A stretch of 64,000 nucleotides of DNA from Kibdelosporangium persicum (GTDB taxonomy: Bacteria > Actinomycetota > Actinomycetes > Mycobacteriales > Pseudonocardiaceae), in contig NZ_JAAATY010000012.1 in assembly GCF_013280595.1 (NCBI RefSeq), positions 203,170-267,169 on the forward strand. Direction: 5' to 3'. How positions within the stretch are numbered: position 1 is the stretch's first letter; every line of letters starts with the position of its first letter. The notes under the pieces are model-generated. The model saw only the letters and a list, made by a program, of their open reading frames with translations, was not told the DNA's origin and searched no databases. Shown in pieces: positions 17,869 through 26,826 of this stretch. The position numbers and the translations under genes were made by a program.

Positions 17869-19086
17869 TCAGTCGGCGGACGCCACGGTGACCGGGTCCT
17901 GCTGTCCGGTGTGGACGGCGCCGGCCGCCTGTCGGCGCCGCCTCGCCCGGACTTCGAGCACCCCGGACACCATCACCACGCCGAGTCCGGCGGTCGCCAT
18001 CAGGGCGCCCACCGTGGGTGGCCCGGTGAAGCCCAGTGCGGTGCCGATGGTCAGGCCGCCGACATAGGCTCCGGCCGAGATGCCGAGGTTGATGGCCGAT
18101 CCGCCGACCGCGGCCGCCAGCATCGGCGCCCCGTCGGCCTTGGCGATCAGCCGGGACATGAACGCGGGCACGAGCGCGAACCCGGCGCCGCCCATGACTG
18201 TCAACGCGATCGCCGCGGCCACCTGGTTCTCGGCGAACACCGCGAACGCGGCGAGCGAGACCGCGAGCGTCGCGAACGCGACGTGCAAGGTCGGCAGCTG
18301 GGCGCGGTCTGATCCCCACCCGCCCAGCAGGTTGCCGATGACAAGGCCGACACCGAACAGGGCGAGCAACGGCGTCAGTGTGCCGGGCGAGTAACCGCTG
18401 ACGTCGGTCAGCAACGGGGCCACGTAGCTGAACGACGCGAACAGCGCGCCGATCCCCAGCGTGCCGGTGAAGAGCGTCAGCCACACGTGAACATGCTTGA
18501 ACGCGGCCAGTTCACCACGCAGGCCGGAGTTGCGCGCCCTCGGCCGCTTGGGCACCAGCGCGAGCACGCCGAGCGCACTCGCCAGCCCGACCGCGGTGAT
18601 GATCCAGAAGGTCGCCCGCCACCCCATGTTCTGGCCGATCAGGGTGCCCAGTGGCGCACCGACCACATTGGCCACCGTGCCACCGGTGAACACCAACGCG
18701 ATGGCCCGTGCCTGTTTGCCCGCCGCGACGAGGTCCGCCGCGACCACGGACCCGATCGCGAGGAACGCCCCCTGCCCGAACGCGCCGATCACCCGGCCCA
18801 GCATCAGGATCAGGTAACCGGGAGCGATCGCCGCGATCAGGTTGCCCGCGACGAACAGCACTGAGGAGAGCATCAACAGTGTCTTGTGCGACAACCGCGT
18901 GCCGGCGGCCACGAATAATGGCCCGCCGATCACGATCGCCATCGCGTACCCCGACACGAGCAGCCCCGCGGTGGGAATCGACACGTCCAGGTCGCTCGCG
19001 ATGTCCGGCAACAAGCCCGCGATCACGAACTCCGCGGTGCCCATGGCGAAGACGGCAAGCGCCAGTGCCAGCAGTGCGACGGGCAT
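17869..19086 (-). CDS. MFS transporter (DHA1-type drug exporter)
   Basis: A 405-residue protein with twelve hydrophobic segments. Segment 1-2 reads FAMGTAEFVIAGLLPDIASDLDVSIPTAG, followed by GRVIGAFGQGAFLAIGSVVAADLV, as in the AraJ/Cmx/NepI drug-exporter branch of the major facilitator superfamily. A proton-driven efflux pump in the cell membrane. Its place between the two monooxygenase pairs suggests it exports the cluster product and gives self-resistance. No signal of truncation. Confidence 0.88.
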   Translation of the reverse strand: MPVALLALALAVFAMGTAEFVIAGLLPDIASDLDVSIPTAGLLVSGYAMAIVIGGPLFVAAGTRLSHKTLLMLSSVLFVAGNLIAAIAPGYLILMLGRVIGAFGQGAFLAIGSVVAADLVAAGKQARAIALVFTGGTVANVVGAPLGTLIGQNMGWRATFWIITAVGLASALGVLALVPKRPRARNSGLRGELAAFKHVHVWLTLFTGTLGIGALFASFSYVAPLLTDVSGYSPGTLTPLLALFGVGLVIGNLLGGWGSDRAQLPTLHVAFATLAVSLAAFAVFAENQVAAAIALTVMGGAGFALVPAFMSRLIAKADGAPMLAAAVGGSAINLGISAGAYVGGLTIGTALGFTGPPTVGALMATAGLGVVMVSGVLEVRARRRRQAAGAVHTGQQDPVTVASAD

Positions 19087-19116
19087 TTCAGCTCTCTCCA
19101 GTGCGTAGTGAGACGG

Positions 19117-19530
19117 TTATTCGGCGTCCGCCCGGGCGGTCCCGAACGGGCTGTCGACGAGGTAACGCCACTTGCCGTCCGGGCCACGCCGGACGACGTC
19201 GGTCCCGGTGCCCACGGTGCGGACGTGCTCGCCGTCCGGCGTGGTGCCTTCGATCACCCAGTCGACGATCAGCAGCGCGATACCGTCACCGGTGTCGTAG
19301 ACGTGCCGGGTGGTGGCCGACAGCGGCAGGCCGCCGTCGAGGAACTCCTTGGTGCGGCTGATGATCTCCTCACCGGTGACGGGCTTGCCCGGCTCCGGCA
19401 CGAACACCGCCTTCGGGTCGAACAGCTGGCGCACCCGCTCGATGTCACCGGAGTTGAAGGCCTGCACGAAGACCTCGGTGTGGCCGGCCGGGTCGGTGGC
19501 CAGCTCCACGTGCGGAAGGGTGTTGGTCAT
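19117..19530 (-). CDS. SnoaL-like (NTF2-fold) protein 2
   Basis: A 137-residue protein of the SnoaL/DUF4440-like NTF2 superfamily: HTEVFVQAFNSGDIERVRQLFDPKAVFVPEPGKPVTG, then a strand segment IALLIVDWVIEGTTPDGEHVRTVGTGTDVVRR and KWRYLVDSPFGTA. It lies 31 bases downstream of the third monooxygenase. It differs clearly from SnoaL-like protein 1. The family covers cyclases, isomerases and proteins without known activity; a role beside the monooxygenase is inferred from position. Confidence 0.75.
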   Translation of the reverse strand: MTNTLPHVELATDPAGHTEVFVQAFNSGDIERVRQLFDPKAVFVPEPGKPVTGEEIISRTKEFLDGGLPLSATTRHVYDTGDGIALLIVDWVIEGTTPDGEHVRTVGTGTDVVRRGPDGKWRYLVDSPFGTARADAE

Positions 19531-19561
19531 CTCAGGGAATCCTTTGTTCCGAAGTAGACGA

Positions 19562-20797
19562 TCAGGAGTACCAGCCGGGGGTGGGGACCTCGTCGCGCAA
19601 CTGGAAGGCGCCGATCTCCTGGCGCTGGTACGGCACCGGGTCGTGCACGGTGTGCGTGCGGACGTTGCGCCAGAACCGGTCGTAGCCGTACTTGCTGGCG
19701 GTGGACCGGGCGCCGGTCACCTCGAACATCCGGTTGGTGATCTCGAGGACGACCGAGTCGGCGGCGATCTTCACCGCGGCGGTGCGGATCTTGTACTCGC
19801 CACGCATCCGCTCGGTCACGCCGTACGGGTCGCGGTGCAGCGGAAGGCCTTCCTCGGCGACCTGGTCGACGAGCGCCTCGACGGCCCACAGCTTCGCGGT
19901 GAGGTCACCGATGATGTCCAGCACGCGCGGCTCGTCGACGGTCCGTTCGTAACCGCCCCACGCCGTTCCCTTGGTACGGGTGTACTCGGACGCCTCGTGC
20001 AGCGCGCGTTTGGCGATGCCGAGCCAGAAGCTGGCGAAGATGACCTGACCGGTCGGCACGTTCATGGTGCCGTACGGCCGTGGCTGGAACTTCTTGTCCA
20101 CGAATCCCAGTGCGTCGCTCCACGGGACGCGGATGTCGTTGAGGTTCACGCCGCCGCTCTCGGTCAGGCGCTGCCCCATGTTGTCCCAGTTGTCCAGCTT
20201 CACCAGGCCGGGCTGGTCGGTCGGCACGATCGCGACCACGTGCGTGTCGGTGCCTTCGAGCACACCTTCGATCACCGTGCGGTCGGAGACCTTCACCCCG
20301 GTGGAGAACGTCTTCTTTCCGTTGAACACAAGGTGATCGCCCTCGTCACGGACGACGACGTCCTTGTCACGCGCGTTGACCGCACCGGCCATGATCCAGT
20401 TGCCACGGGCGGACTCGGCCTCGAGCCGCGCGGTCTGCTCGGGCGTGCCGATGGCCGCGGGCACCCAGTTCCACATGTAGTGGTAGCCCAGCAGATGCCC
20501 GATCGAGCCGTCGCCGAAGGACACTTCCTTGATCACCTTGTACGCCGTCGGCCACTCCAGGCCACCGCCGCCGTGCTCGGCGGGCAGCAGCAGACCGGCC
20601 AGACCGGATTCCTTGATCAGGGTGATCTCGCTGTACGGCGTCTTGTTCGCCGCGTCACGCTCGGCGTCGTCGGCGGCCAGGATCTGCCCTACCTGGCGAG
20701 CGCGCTCGATCCACCCCTCCGGCGTGGTGGGCCGCGTCGCCCACTCCGGCCGGGGGCCCGCCTCGGCCCGTGCGGGCGGTTGCTGAGTGGTGGTCAC
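19562..20797 (-). CDS. DszC-like flavin-dependent monooxygenase, paralogue 3
   Basis: A 411-residue protein, strongly similar to paralogue 2 (same EHGGGGLEWPTAYKVIKE, DNWDNMGQRLTESGGVNLNDI and GATGAR-type C-terminal motif FEVTGARSTASKYG). It is the first gene of the minus-strand block, so its upstream region (20798-21086) holds the promoter. Predicted two-component flavin monooxygenase acting on an aromatic substrate with flavin from the reductase at 24305. What distinguishes its substrate from those of the other two copies cannot be seen. Confidence 0.87.
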   Translation of the reverse strand: MTTTQQPPARAEAGPRPEWATRPTTPEGWIERARQVGQILAADDAERDAANKTPYSEITLIKESGLAGLLLPAEHGGGGLEWPTAYKVIKEVSFGDGSIGHLLGYHYMWNWVPAAIGTPEQTARLEAESARGNWIMAGAVNARDKDVVVRDEGDHLVFNGKKTFSTGVKVSDRTVIEGVLEGTDTHVVAIVPTDQPGLVKLDNWDNMGQRLTESGGVNLNDIRVPWSDALGFVDKKFQPRPYGTMNVPTGQVIFASFWLGIAKRALHEASEYTRTKGTAWGGYERTVDEPRVLDIIGDLTAKLWAVEALVDQVAEEGLPLHRDPYGVTERMRGEYKIRTAAVKIAADSVVLEITNRMFEVTGARSTASKYGYDRFWRNVRTHTVHDPVPYQRQEIGAFQLRDEVPTPGWYS

Positions 20798-20894
20798 AAG
20801 CCCCTCCTAGTCAAAACTGACGAGTCGCGGAAATCTGTCCCGACGGTATCGCCGGGCAGGCGGGCGAAACCGTTTCGCGTCAAGCGGGCCACCT

Positions 20895-20931
20895 ACTTCC
20901 GCAAGTCGGCCGGGTTACTTGTCCAAGTCGG
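20895..20931. promoter_or_regulatory. Pair of ACTTSNNSAAGT sites in the divergent promoter region
   Basis: ACTTCCGCAAGT (20895-20906) and ACTTGTCCAAGT (20917-20928) start 22 bp apart, two helix turns, and give the direct repeat CAAGTCGG at 20902 and 20924. Related sites are ACTTCCGGAAGT at 12975 and ACTTGACCAAGT at 26827. They lie between the divergent monooxygenase 3 and acyltransferase genes, 98-131 bp upstream of the former. Candidate binding sites of a cluster regulator (MocR or SARP); the protein is not known. Confidence 0.45.
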
Positions 20932-21086
20932 CGCGCGGGCGCGGAGAGTGCGGTGAGACCGGCCGTCCATAGCGTGGCGATCAACTCGATACCGCCGCAC
21001 TTCCAGGAGCGATCCATGCCCGTGCACCAGGAGTTATGTCCGCGATTCCGTTCGTCGTCCGCGTTCGCGCACTGAGGGGGAAGACC

Positions 21087-22208
21087 GTGCAGACCATCGA
21101 CCCGCGCGTCCATTCACGGCTGCCATCGCTGACCGGCATGCGTTTCGCCGCAGCCCTGATGGTGTTTCTGTGCCATGTGGCCGACTCCCGGATATTCAGC
21201 GCGCAGGGGATCAGCGACGCGCTGCCGAAGTTCGTCTCCCAGCTTGGTTTTGTCGGTGTCTCGTTCTTCTTCATCCTCAGTGGTTTCGTGCTCACGTGGA
21301 CCGCGCGTGCCAACGACACCAGGCGCGCGTTCTGGCGGCGCCGCCTGGTGAAGATCTACCCGAACCACTTCGTCACCATGGTCATCGCGCTGGGCTTCAT
21401 GGCCGCGGCGGGCACAGTGACCCTTGTGGACACTTTCCCGTCGGTCCTGCTCGTGCAGGCGTTCATCCCGCAGGAGAGCGCCGCGTTCTACGCCAACGGC
21501 GTGAGCTGGTCGCTGTGCGCCGAGCTGGTGTTCTACCTGTCGTTCCCGGTGCTCCTGCCGCTGGTGAACCGGATCCGGCCGGAGCGGCTGTGGCTCTGGG
21601 CCGGGATCCTGGTCGCGTCGATCGGGCTCATCGCGGTGATCGCGCAGGTGTTCCCCGACCAGCCGAACATCTCGTACTACCCGATCCCGTGGTACAAGTA
21701 CTGGTTCGTCTACACGCTGCCGATCACCCGTATCCCGGAGTTCCTGCTCGGCATCGTGATGGCCAGGATCGTGCTCACCGGCCGGTGGATTCCGCTCAGC
21801 CTCGGCAAGGCACTGCTCCTGCTCATCCCGGGTTATGCCCTCACCATCACGCTGCCTGACGTCTACGGCATGGTGCTGCCGTGTGCGCTCCCGCTCGCGC
21901 TCATCGTCGCCGCCGGCGCGGTGGCCGACGTGCAGGGCCACCGGTCCCCGTTCCGCAACCGCGTCGCCGTGTGGCTCGGGGAGATCTCGTTCGCGTTCTA
22001 CATGGTGCATCTGTTGGTGCTGATGCACGGACCGATGTCCGCGGGCACGTTCCAGACCTGGGACGTCCCGGCCGCTCTGGGGATCATCGCGGTATCACTG
22101 GGGATGTGCGTGTTCGCGGCCTGGTTGCTGTACGCGCTGGTCGAACGACCGATCATGCGCCGGTTCAGCAAGCCGCGGCCCCGCGTCAAGCAAGTCGCGA
22201 CTGTCTAA
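21087..22208 (+). CDS. Membrane acyltransferase (acyltransferase 3 / OafA family)
   Basis: A 373-residue integral membrane protein; GTG 21087 is chosen for the GAGGGGGA at 21074-21081, leaving out a basic N-terminal stretch. The family start motif LPSLTGMRFAAALMVFLCHVAD carries the conserved RFxAxxxVxxxH pattern with the active-site His, followed by GFVGVSFFFILSGFVLTW and about ten hydrophobic helices. The family transfers acyl groups from CoA to sugars, antibiotics and other acceptors. In this cluster it may acylate the product, or it may modify a surface glycan. It diverges from monooxygenase 3. Confidence 0.85.
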   Translation: MQTIDPRVHSRLPSLTGMRFAAALMVFLCHVADSRIFSAQGISDALPKFVSQLGFVGVSFFFILSGFVLTWTARANDTRRAFWRRRLVKIYPNHFVTMVIALGFMAAAGTVTLVDTFPSVLLVQAFIPQESAAFYANGVSWSLCAELVFYLSFPVLLPLVNRIRPERLWLWAGILVASIGLIAVIAQVFPDQPNISYYPIPWYKYWFVYTLPITRIPEFLLGIVMARIVLTGRWIPLSLGKALLLLIPGYALTITLPDVYGMVLPCALPLALIVAAGAVADVQGHRSPFRNRVAVWLGEISFAFYMVHLLVLMHGPMSAGTFQTWDVPAALGIIAVSLGMCVFAAWLLYALVERPIMRRFSKPRPRVKQVATV

Positions 22209-22214
22209 GACCAG

Positions 22215-22264
22215 GACACCTGTGAGTGCGCGGCCGGTTCCCCGGCCGCGCACTCACAGGTGTC
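22215..22264. terminator. Perfect 23-bp bidirectional terminator hairpin
   Basis: Arms 22215-22237 and 22242-22264 are exact reverse complements with a TTCC loop. The hairpin lies between the convergent acyltransferase (stop 22208) and WrbA-like gene (stop 22272), so it can end both transcripts. Its lower stem contains CTGTGAGTG, recalling the GTGAGTG arm in other hairpins of the window. Confidence 0.8.
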
Positions 22265-22271
22265 AGGGGTT

Positions 22272-22883
22272 TCAGGCCGCGCGCAGCGCGGTCAGCAGCT
22301 CGGTGATCCTGGCCAGCCTGCCGCCCTGGAACTTGGCGGCGACGATCGTCTCCTTGCCCGGCAGCCCGTGCTCGGCGATGTGGCTGACACCGTAAGGGTT
22401 TCCGCCCGCGGCGTGGATGATGTCGTAGTCGACGTAACCGGTCGGGACGATGATGGAACCCCAGTGGTACATCACGTTGTACAGCGAGAGCAGCGTCGAT
22501 TCCTGGCCGCCGTGCCGCTCACCGGTGCTGGTGAACCCGGTGACCGGCTTGTTGGCCAGGTGGCCGCCTTCCCAGACGCCACCGGTGGTGTCGATGAACG
22601 CCTTGAGCTGCGCGGCGATGTTGCCGTACCGGGTCGGCGTGCCGAACGCGTAGCCGTCGGCCCACGTCAGGTCGTCCAACGTGGCCTCCGGGATGGAGGC
22701 GGTGGCGTTGAGGTGCGCCCGCCAGTCCGGGTTCTTGTCGACGGCCTTGTCGGGGGCCGTCTCGGCGACCCGCCGGAGGCGCACGTCCGCCCCGGCGTCC
22801 GCCGCGCCTTCCGCGATGGCCTCCGCCGTCGCGTGCACGTTGCCGGTCGCCGAGTAGTACACGACCGCGATCCGAGGACTCAT
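22272..22883 (-). CDS. NAD(P)H:quinone oxidoreductase, WrbA type
   Basis: A 203-residue flavodoxin-fold protein, the usual WrbA length. ATG 22883 is preferred; GTG 22889 is an alternative. The FMN phosphate loop is IAVVYYSATGNVHATAEAI; the second WrbA signature lies in DGYAFGTPTRYGNIAAQLKAFID and the third in GHLANKPVTGFTSTGERHGGQESTLLSLY. The known reaction is two-electron reduction of quinones to hydroquinones, avoiding semiquinone radicals. In this cluster it supports a quinone-type intermediate or product, together with the glutathionyl-hydroquinone-reductase-like protein. Confidence 0.9.
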   Translation of the reverse strand: MSPRIAVVYYSATGNVHATAEAIAEGAADAGADVRLRRVAETAPDKAVDKNPDWRAHLNATASIPEATLDDLTWADGYAFGTPTRYGNIAAQLKAFIDTTGGVWEGGHLANKPVTGFTSTGERHGGQESTLLSLYNVMYHWGSIIVPTGYVDYDIIHAAGGNPYGVSHIAEHGLPGKETIVAAKFQGGRLARITELLTALRAA

Positions 22884-23080
22884 GACCACAACCCCTACCG
22901 AAGTTGGAAAGAAGATACTCCGGCAACCGTATCGATCGGTTCGCCACACGGCCGGTGTTCAGCGCGCAACACGGCCGGATCTCGTTAAGTGCGGGAACAA
23001 CGTCAACTACGTCTACCACACGCGGTGGCCGCTCGACACGATCGGGAGCGAAGCCTCACCCGGAAGGATGGAGATCTCCA

Positions 23081-24121
23081 GTGGTCAACGACAACCGGCT
23101 CACCAGGAACGACTTTGTCGGCACCCTGTTCGGGGCCGCGGCCTTCCAGGTGCTCAACGCCGGGAACGAACTGGGCCTGTTCAGGCTGCTGAACGAGCGG
23201 CCGGGCCTGACCGGCGACGAGATCAGCGAGGCGCTCGGCCTCGCCCGGCGGCCGGTGGACGTGCTGCTGCTGGGCGCGACCGCCCTGAAGCTGACGACGA
23301 TGCGGGACGGCCGGTACCGCAACGCGGAACTGATCGACACCATGTTCACCACCAACGAGTGGGAGATCATGACCGACCTGATCACCTTCGAGGCGAAGTT
23401 CGTCTACGCGCCGCAAGGTGATCTGGTGGAGTCGTTGCGGCAGAACACGAACGTCGGCCTGCGCCACTTCGAAGGCGAGGGAACCGACCTGTACCACCGG
23501 CTGCCCGCGACGCCGCACCTCGAGCAACTGTTCTACCAGTGCATGCGGTCCTGGTCGCGCCTGTCGAACCCGATCCTGGTCGCCAAGGCCGATCTGGACG
23601 GTGTCCGCCGCGTGCTCGACGTCGGCGGCGGCGACGGCGTCAACGCGATCCAGCTGGCCCAGGCCAACGAGGGCGTGGAGTTCACGGTGCTGGACCTGCC
23701 CGGTGCGGTGGCGATCGCGAAGAAGAAGATCGCGGACAACGGCCTGACCGACCGGATCGACGTGGCCGAGGCCGACATCTTCGCGGACACGTACCCGAAG
23801 GGCTACGACGCGGTCCTGTTCGCCAACCAGCTGGTGATCTGGTCGCCGGAGGAGAACCTTTCGTTGCTGCGCAAGGCCTACGACGCCCTGGACGAGGGCG
23901 GCCGGGTGCTGATCTTCAACGTGATGTCGGACGACACGGGTGACGGCCCGCTCTACGCGGCACTGGACAACCTGTACTTCACGACCATCACCGCCAGCGG
24001 CAGCACGATCTACCCGTGGGGCCAGTACGAGAAGTGGCTGACCGAGGTCGGCTTCGGCAACGTGGAGCGCCTGCCCGGCGACACGTGGACCCCGCACGGC
24101 GTGATCAGCGGCGTCAAGTAA
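23081..24121 (+). CDS. O-methyltransferase-like protein (dimerisation plus SAM domain), atypical active site
   Basis: A 346-residue protein; GTG 23081 is used because GGAG lies 7 bases upstream. The N-terminal winged-helix dimerisation domain (LNAGNELGLFRLLNERPGL, ISEALGLARRPVDVLLLG) is followed by the SAM-binding domain with motif I VLDVGGGDGVNAIQLA. In most plant/bacterial family members the catalytic base sits in an HDW motif; here the matching stretch reads NQLVIWSPEENLSLL, with Val and Ile where His and Asp are expected. So it may be a methyltransferase with another base, or one of the family members that do other chemistry (RdmB is a known example of a SAM-binding hydroxylase in this fold). 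It shares its upstream region with the divergent WrbA gene. Confidence 0.85.
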   Translation: MVNDNRLTRNDFVGTLFGAAAFQVLNAGNELGLFRLLNERPGLTGDEISEALGLARRPVDVLLLGATALKLTTMRDGRYRNAELIDTMFTTNEWEIMTDLITFEAKFVYAPQGDLVESLRQNTNVGLRHFEGEGTDLYHRLPATPHLEQLFYQCMRSWSRLSNPILVAKADLDGVRRVLDVGGGDGVNAIQLAQANEGVEFTVLDLPGAVAIAKKKIADNGLTDRIDVAEADIFADTYPKGYDAVLFANQLVIWSPEENLSLLRKAYDALDEGGRVLIFNVMSDDTGDGPLYAALDNLYFTTITASGSTIYPWGQYEKWLTEVGFGNVERLPGDTWTPHGVISGVK

Positions 24122-24128
24122 CACCGCG

Positions 24129-24216
24129 GCACCGCGTGTCCACCGTTCCGGCACCGCGTGTCCACCGTTCCGGCACCGCGTGTTCGCCGTTCCGGCACCG
24201 CGTGTTCGCCGTTCCG
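24129..24216. repeat. Four tandem copies of a 22-bp repeat
   Basis: Copies at 24129-24150, 24151-24172, 24173-24194 and 24195-24216; the first two read GCACCGCGTGTCCACCGTTC plus CG, the last two have TTCGCC in the middle. A single inverted unit lies at 24282-24303. The same unit, inverted, recurs three times at 58743-58808. The array sits directly downstream of the methyltransferase stop. Confidence 0.85.
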
Positions 24217-24221
24217 GCACG

Positions 24222-24259
24222 GTGAAATCCCCGCGCGAACCAGCCGGCGGGGATTTCAC
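24222..24259. terminator. 13-bp hairpin after the tandem repeat
   Basis: GTGAAATCCCCGC (24222-24234) and its exact complement (24247-24259) flank a 12-base loop between the convergent methyltransferase and flavin reductase genes. A similar GGGGAATTTCA stretch precedes the repeat at 58731, so this hairpin seems part of the same repeat module. It probably terminates both genes. Confidence 0.6.
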
Positions 24260-24304
24260 GGTGCTGGAATGTGTATTTCGGGGTGCCGGAACGGTGGACA
24301 CGGC

Positions 24305-24814
24305 CTACTGGGGGGCGCTGAACGTCCCGTACTTGCTGCCGAAGAACACCATCGGCCGGACACCCGCACCGAACTCGGCGTGGTGCACCCGAGCCACCAC
24401 GATCACGTGGTCCCCGGCCAGGTGCTCGGCGAACAGCGAACACTCCAGCCAGGCCAGCGACCCTGGCAGCACCGGCATCCCGCCCGGCGACGAGAACCAG
24501 TCCACCCCCCGGAACTTGTCGCCTCCCTTGGCGGCGATCTGCGCCGTGACCTGGCGCTGGTCGTCGCCAAGGATGTTCAGGCAGTACCGGTCCGAGGTCC
24601 GCACGGCCGGCCAGCTGGTACTGGTGTGCGCCACGCAGAATGCCACCAGCGGCGGATCCAGGGACACCGACGTGAACGAGTTGACCGCGAGCCCGACGGG
24701 CCGGTCGGTCCGCGGGTCGATACCGGTGACGGCCACGACACCGGTGGCGAACCGGCCGAGGACGTCACGGAACCGCCTGGTGTCCAGCAGTTGCTCTGTG
24801 GCCTGGTCACGCAT
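24305..24814 (-). CDS. Flavin reductase (HpaC/ActVB-like)
   Basis: A 169-residue protein of the FMN-binding split-barrel flavin reductase family: FRDVLGRFATGVVAVTGID, GLAVNSFTSVSLDPPLVAFCVA, SDRYCLNILGDDQ and the C-terminal HVIVVARVHHAEFG. The known activity is NAD(P)H-dependent reduction of FMN or FAD to be used by a separate monooxygenase. It is the only such gene in the cluster and most probably serves all three DszC-like monooxygenases. It lies 30 bases downstream of the SARP gene on the same strand, so the regulator and reductase are likely co-transcribed. Confidence 0.9.
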   Translation of the reverse strand: MRDQATEQLLDTRRFRDVLGRFATGVVAVTGIDPRTDRPVGLAVNSFTSVSLDPPLVAFCVAHTSTSWPAVRTSDRYCLNILGDDQRQVTAQIAAKGGDKFRGVDWFSSPGGMPVLPGSLAWLECSLFAEHLAGDHVIVVARVHHAEFGAGVRPMVFFGSKYGTFSAPQ

Positions 24815-24844
24815 GACTGATCACCTTTCTCCAGGTAGGGGTGT

Positions 24845-26656
24845 TCACGCGGCGCGGCTTTCCGGAGCCGGCTGGGACAGTTCGGTCGCGTACAGCGCGA
24901 TCACTTCGTGCATGCGGTAGCGGACGTTGCCGCGGTCGTCGACGCCGACGATGTCGACGAGCCTGCGGTCGACGAGAAGGTCGAGCAGCCGTTCGGCGGC
25001 CTGCACGGAACCGCCGGTGTCCACGGCGGCCATCCACGCGTCGAAGCTGTCCACCGGCAGCTTGCTCAGCGCGCGCCACAGGCGCTTCGCCTCGGCGGGC
25101 AGTCCGTTCACTGTGGCCGCCAGGCTTTCCCGCACGTCGAGGGCGCCGTGCGAGAACTCGTCCAGCCGTCGGCGAGGGTCCCGCAGCCGGGTCGCCAGGT
25201 GGCCGAGCCGCAGGTGCGGCCGGGCCGCGAGCCGCGCTCCGGCGGCACGCACCAACAGGGGCAGGTTGCCGGCCAGCCGCAGGATCTCGCGCATCGCGTC
25301 CGGCTCGGCGTCGACCCGGACGGGTCCGACGATCGACGTGAACAACTCGATCGCCTCCGCGTCGCTGAACGCGTCGACCTCGACGGGATTGACGCCTGCC
25401 AGGTCGGTCACGGTGGTACGGCTGGTCATCAGCACCGCCGACCCCGGCCCGCCCGGCAGCAACGGACGGACCTGACGGGCGTCCACCACGTCGTCGAGAA
25501 CCACCAGGACCTTGCGCGTGGCCAGCAGGCTGCGGTACATCGCCGCCCGCTCGTCCGGGTCGGCCGGGATACGAGCGTCCGAAACACCCAGTGCGCGAAG
25601 GAAACCGCACGCGATTTCGCCGATACCCGCAGGCGTGCAGCGGGACGCGCCGAGTTCGGCGTAGAGCTGGCCGTCCGGGAACCGGTCACGCATCTGGTGG
25701 GCGACGTGCAGTGCCAACGCCGACTTGCCGACACCGCACCGGCCGAGCAGTGCGGCGATTCGCACGCCGGTCGCGTCGGGCGCGGTGAGCACCCGCCGGA
25801 TTTCCTTGGTGTACTCCCGGCGTTCGACGAAGTCCGGTGCGTCGGCGAGCAGTTGCGCGGGAACACGAACCGCCGCCGCGGCCACCGGAGCGGCCTGCGC
25901 GGGCAGTTCACCGTTGAGGATCTTGTGGTGCAGCTCCTGCAGTTTGCGGCCAGGCTCGACACCGAGCTCGTCGACCAGCACGCTGCGGCCTTCCCGGTAG
26001 ACCGCCAGCGCGTCGGCCCGGCGGTCGCTGCGGTGCAGTGCGAGCATCAGCTGCCAGCGCAGCCGCTCCCGCAACGGGTTCTGCTCGACCAGCACGGTCA
26101 GCTCGGGCACCAGTTGGGAGTCCAGTCCGGACTTCAGCTCCAGCTCCACGCAGTCCTCCAGGACTGACAGCATCCGCTCCTCCCACTTCGCCGCCGCCGT
26201 GCGCACCATCGGGCTGTCCACCTCGGCCAGCACCGGGCCGCGGAACAGCCGTAATGCCTTGCGGTACACCGCGATGGCCTCGGTGTGGTCCCCGGCGCCG
26301 GCGATCGCCCGCGCCTGGCTCACCCAGGTCTCGAAGACCCCGGTGTCGATCTTGTCGGCGGCCAGCCTGAGCGAGTAGCCGGACGCGGTCGTCTCGATCA
26401 GGCCGCTGCCCGCGCCCGCGTTGACGAACGCGCGGCGCAGCCGCCAGATGCATGTCTGGATCTGCTCCGCGGCGGTTTTCGGCGCGCAGCCGCTCCACAC
26501 GGCCTCGATCAGCCGGCCGACCGAAACGGTCTTGTTGACCTCCATCAGCAGAACGGCGAGCACCGTCAGCTGACGGTTCTTGCCCACCTGGACCGGCTCC
26601 CAGTCGACCGACACGTCGAGCGGCCCGAGCACACGAAACCACATGGTTTCCCCCAT
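24845..26656 (-). CDS. SARP-family transcriptional activator with NB-ARC domain
   Basis: A 603-residue regulator; ATG 26656 is chosen with AAGG 10 bases upstream. Domains: OmpR-type winged helix (about 3-95, MWFRVLGPLDV...LMEVNKTVSVGRLIEAVW), bacterial transcriptional activation domain (about 100-245), and NB-ARC ATPase (about 270-560) with Walker A GRCGVGKSA (Lys311) and Walker B KVLVVLDDV. It lacks the TPR region of AfsR, so it is a medium-size SARP. SARPs activate secondary-metabolite operons by binding direct repeats; a fitting set lies at 1391-1419. A TTA codon at 26252-26254 (residue 135) suggests dependence on the rare leucine tRNA (bldA). Confidence 0.93.
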   Translation of the reverse strand: MGETMWFRVLGPLDVSVDWEPVQVGKNRQLTVLAVLLMEVNKTVSVGRLIEAVWSGCAPKTAAEQIQTCIWRLRRAFVNAGAGSGLIETTASGYSLRLAADKIDTGVFETWVSQARAIAGAGDHTEAIAVYRKALRLFRGPVLAEVDSPMVRTAAAKWEERMLSVLEDCVELELKSGLDSQLVPELTVLVEQNPLRERLRWQLMLALHRSDRRADALAVYREGRSVLVDELGVEPGRKLQELHHKILNGELPAQAAPVAAAAVRVPAQLLADAPDFVERREYTKEIRRVLTAPDATGVRIAALLGRCGVGKSALALHVAHQMRDRFPDGQLYAELGASRCTPAGIGEIACGFLRALGVSDARIPADPDERAAMYRSLLATRKVLVVLDDVVDARQVRPLLPGGPGSAVLMTSRTTVTDLAGVNPVEVDAFSDAEAIELFTSIVGPVRVDAEPDAMREILRLAGNLPLLVRAAGARLAARPHLRLGHLATRLRDPRRRLDEFSHGALDVRESLAATVNGLPAEAKRLWRALSKLPVDSFDAWMAAVDTGGSVQAAERLLDLLVDRRLVDIVGVDDRGNVRYRMHEVIALYATELSQPAPESRAA

Positions 26657-26826
26657 CTTGTTCCGGCCTTCTTTCGGTATTGAAAGCCTATCCGGCAATT
26701 CAGGGCCGGCCACTCTTTCGCTTTTTTGAAACAGCGTTCACCAGCGGTTTCTCACGCCATGTCCGGTGTGCGATAAGTGCCTGTCCAGCGGTGTGTCACA
26801 AGTCTTCGCACGTATTGCCCGCACCG

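Noticed and set aside
24129..24216. CRISPR-like array
   Set aside because: The units are directly adjacent without spacers and no cas genes are present; it is a simple tandem repeat.
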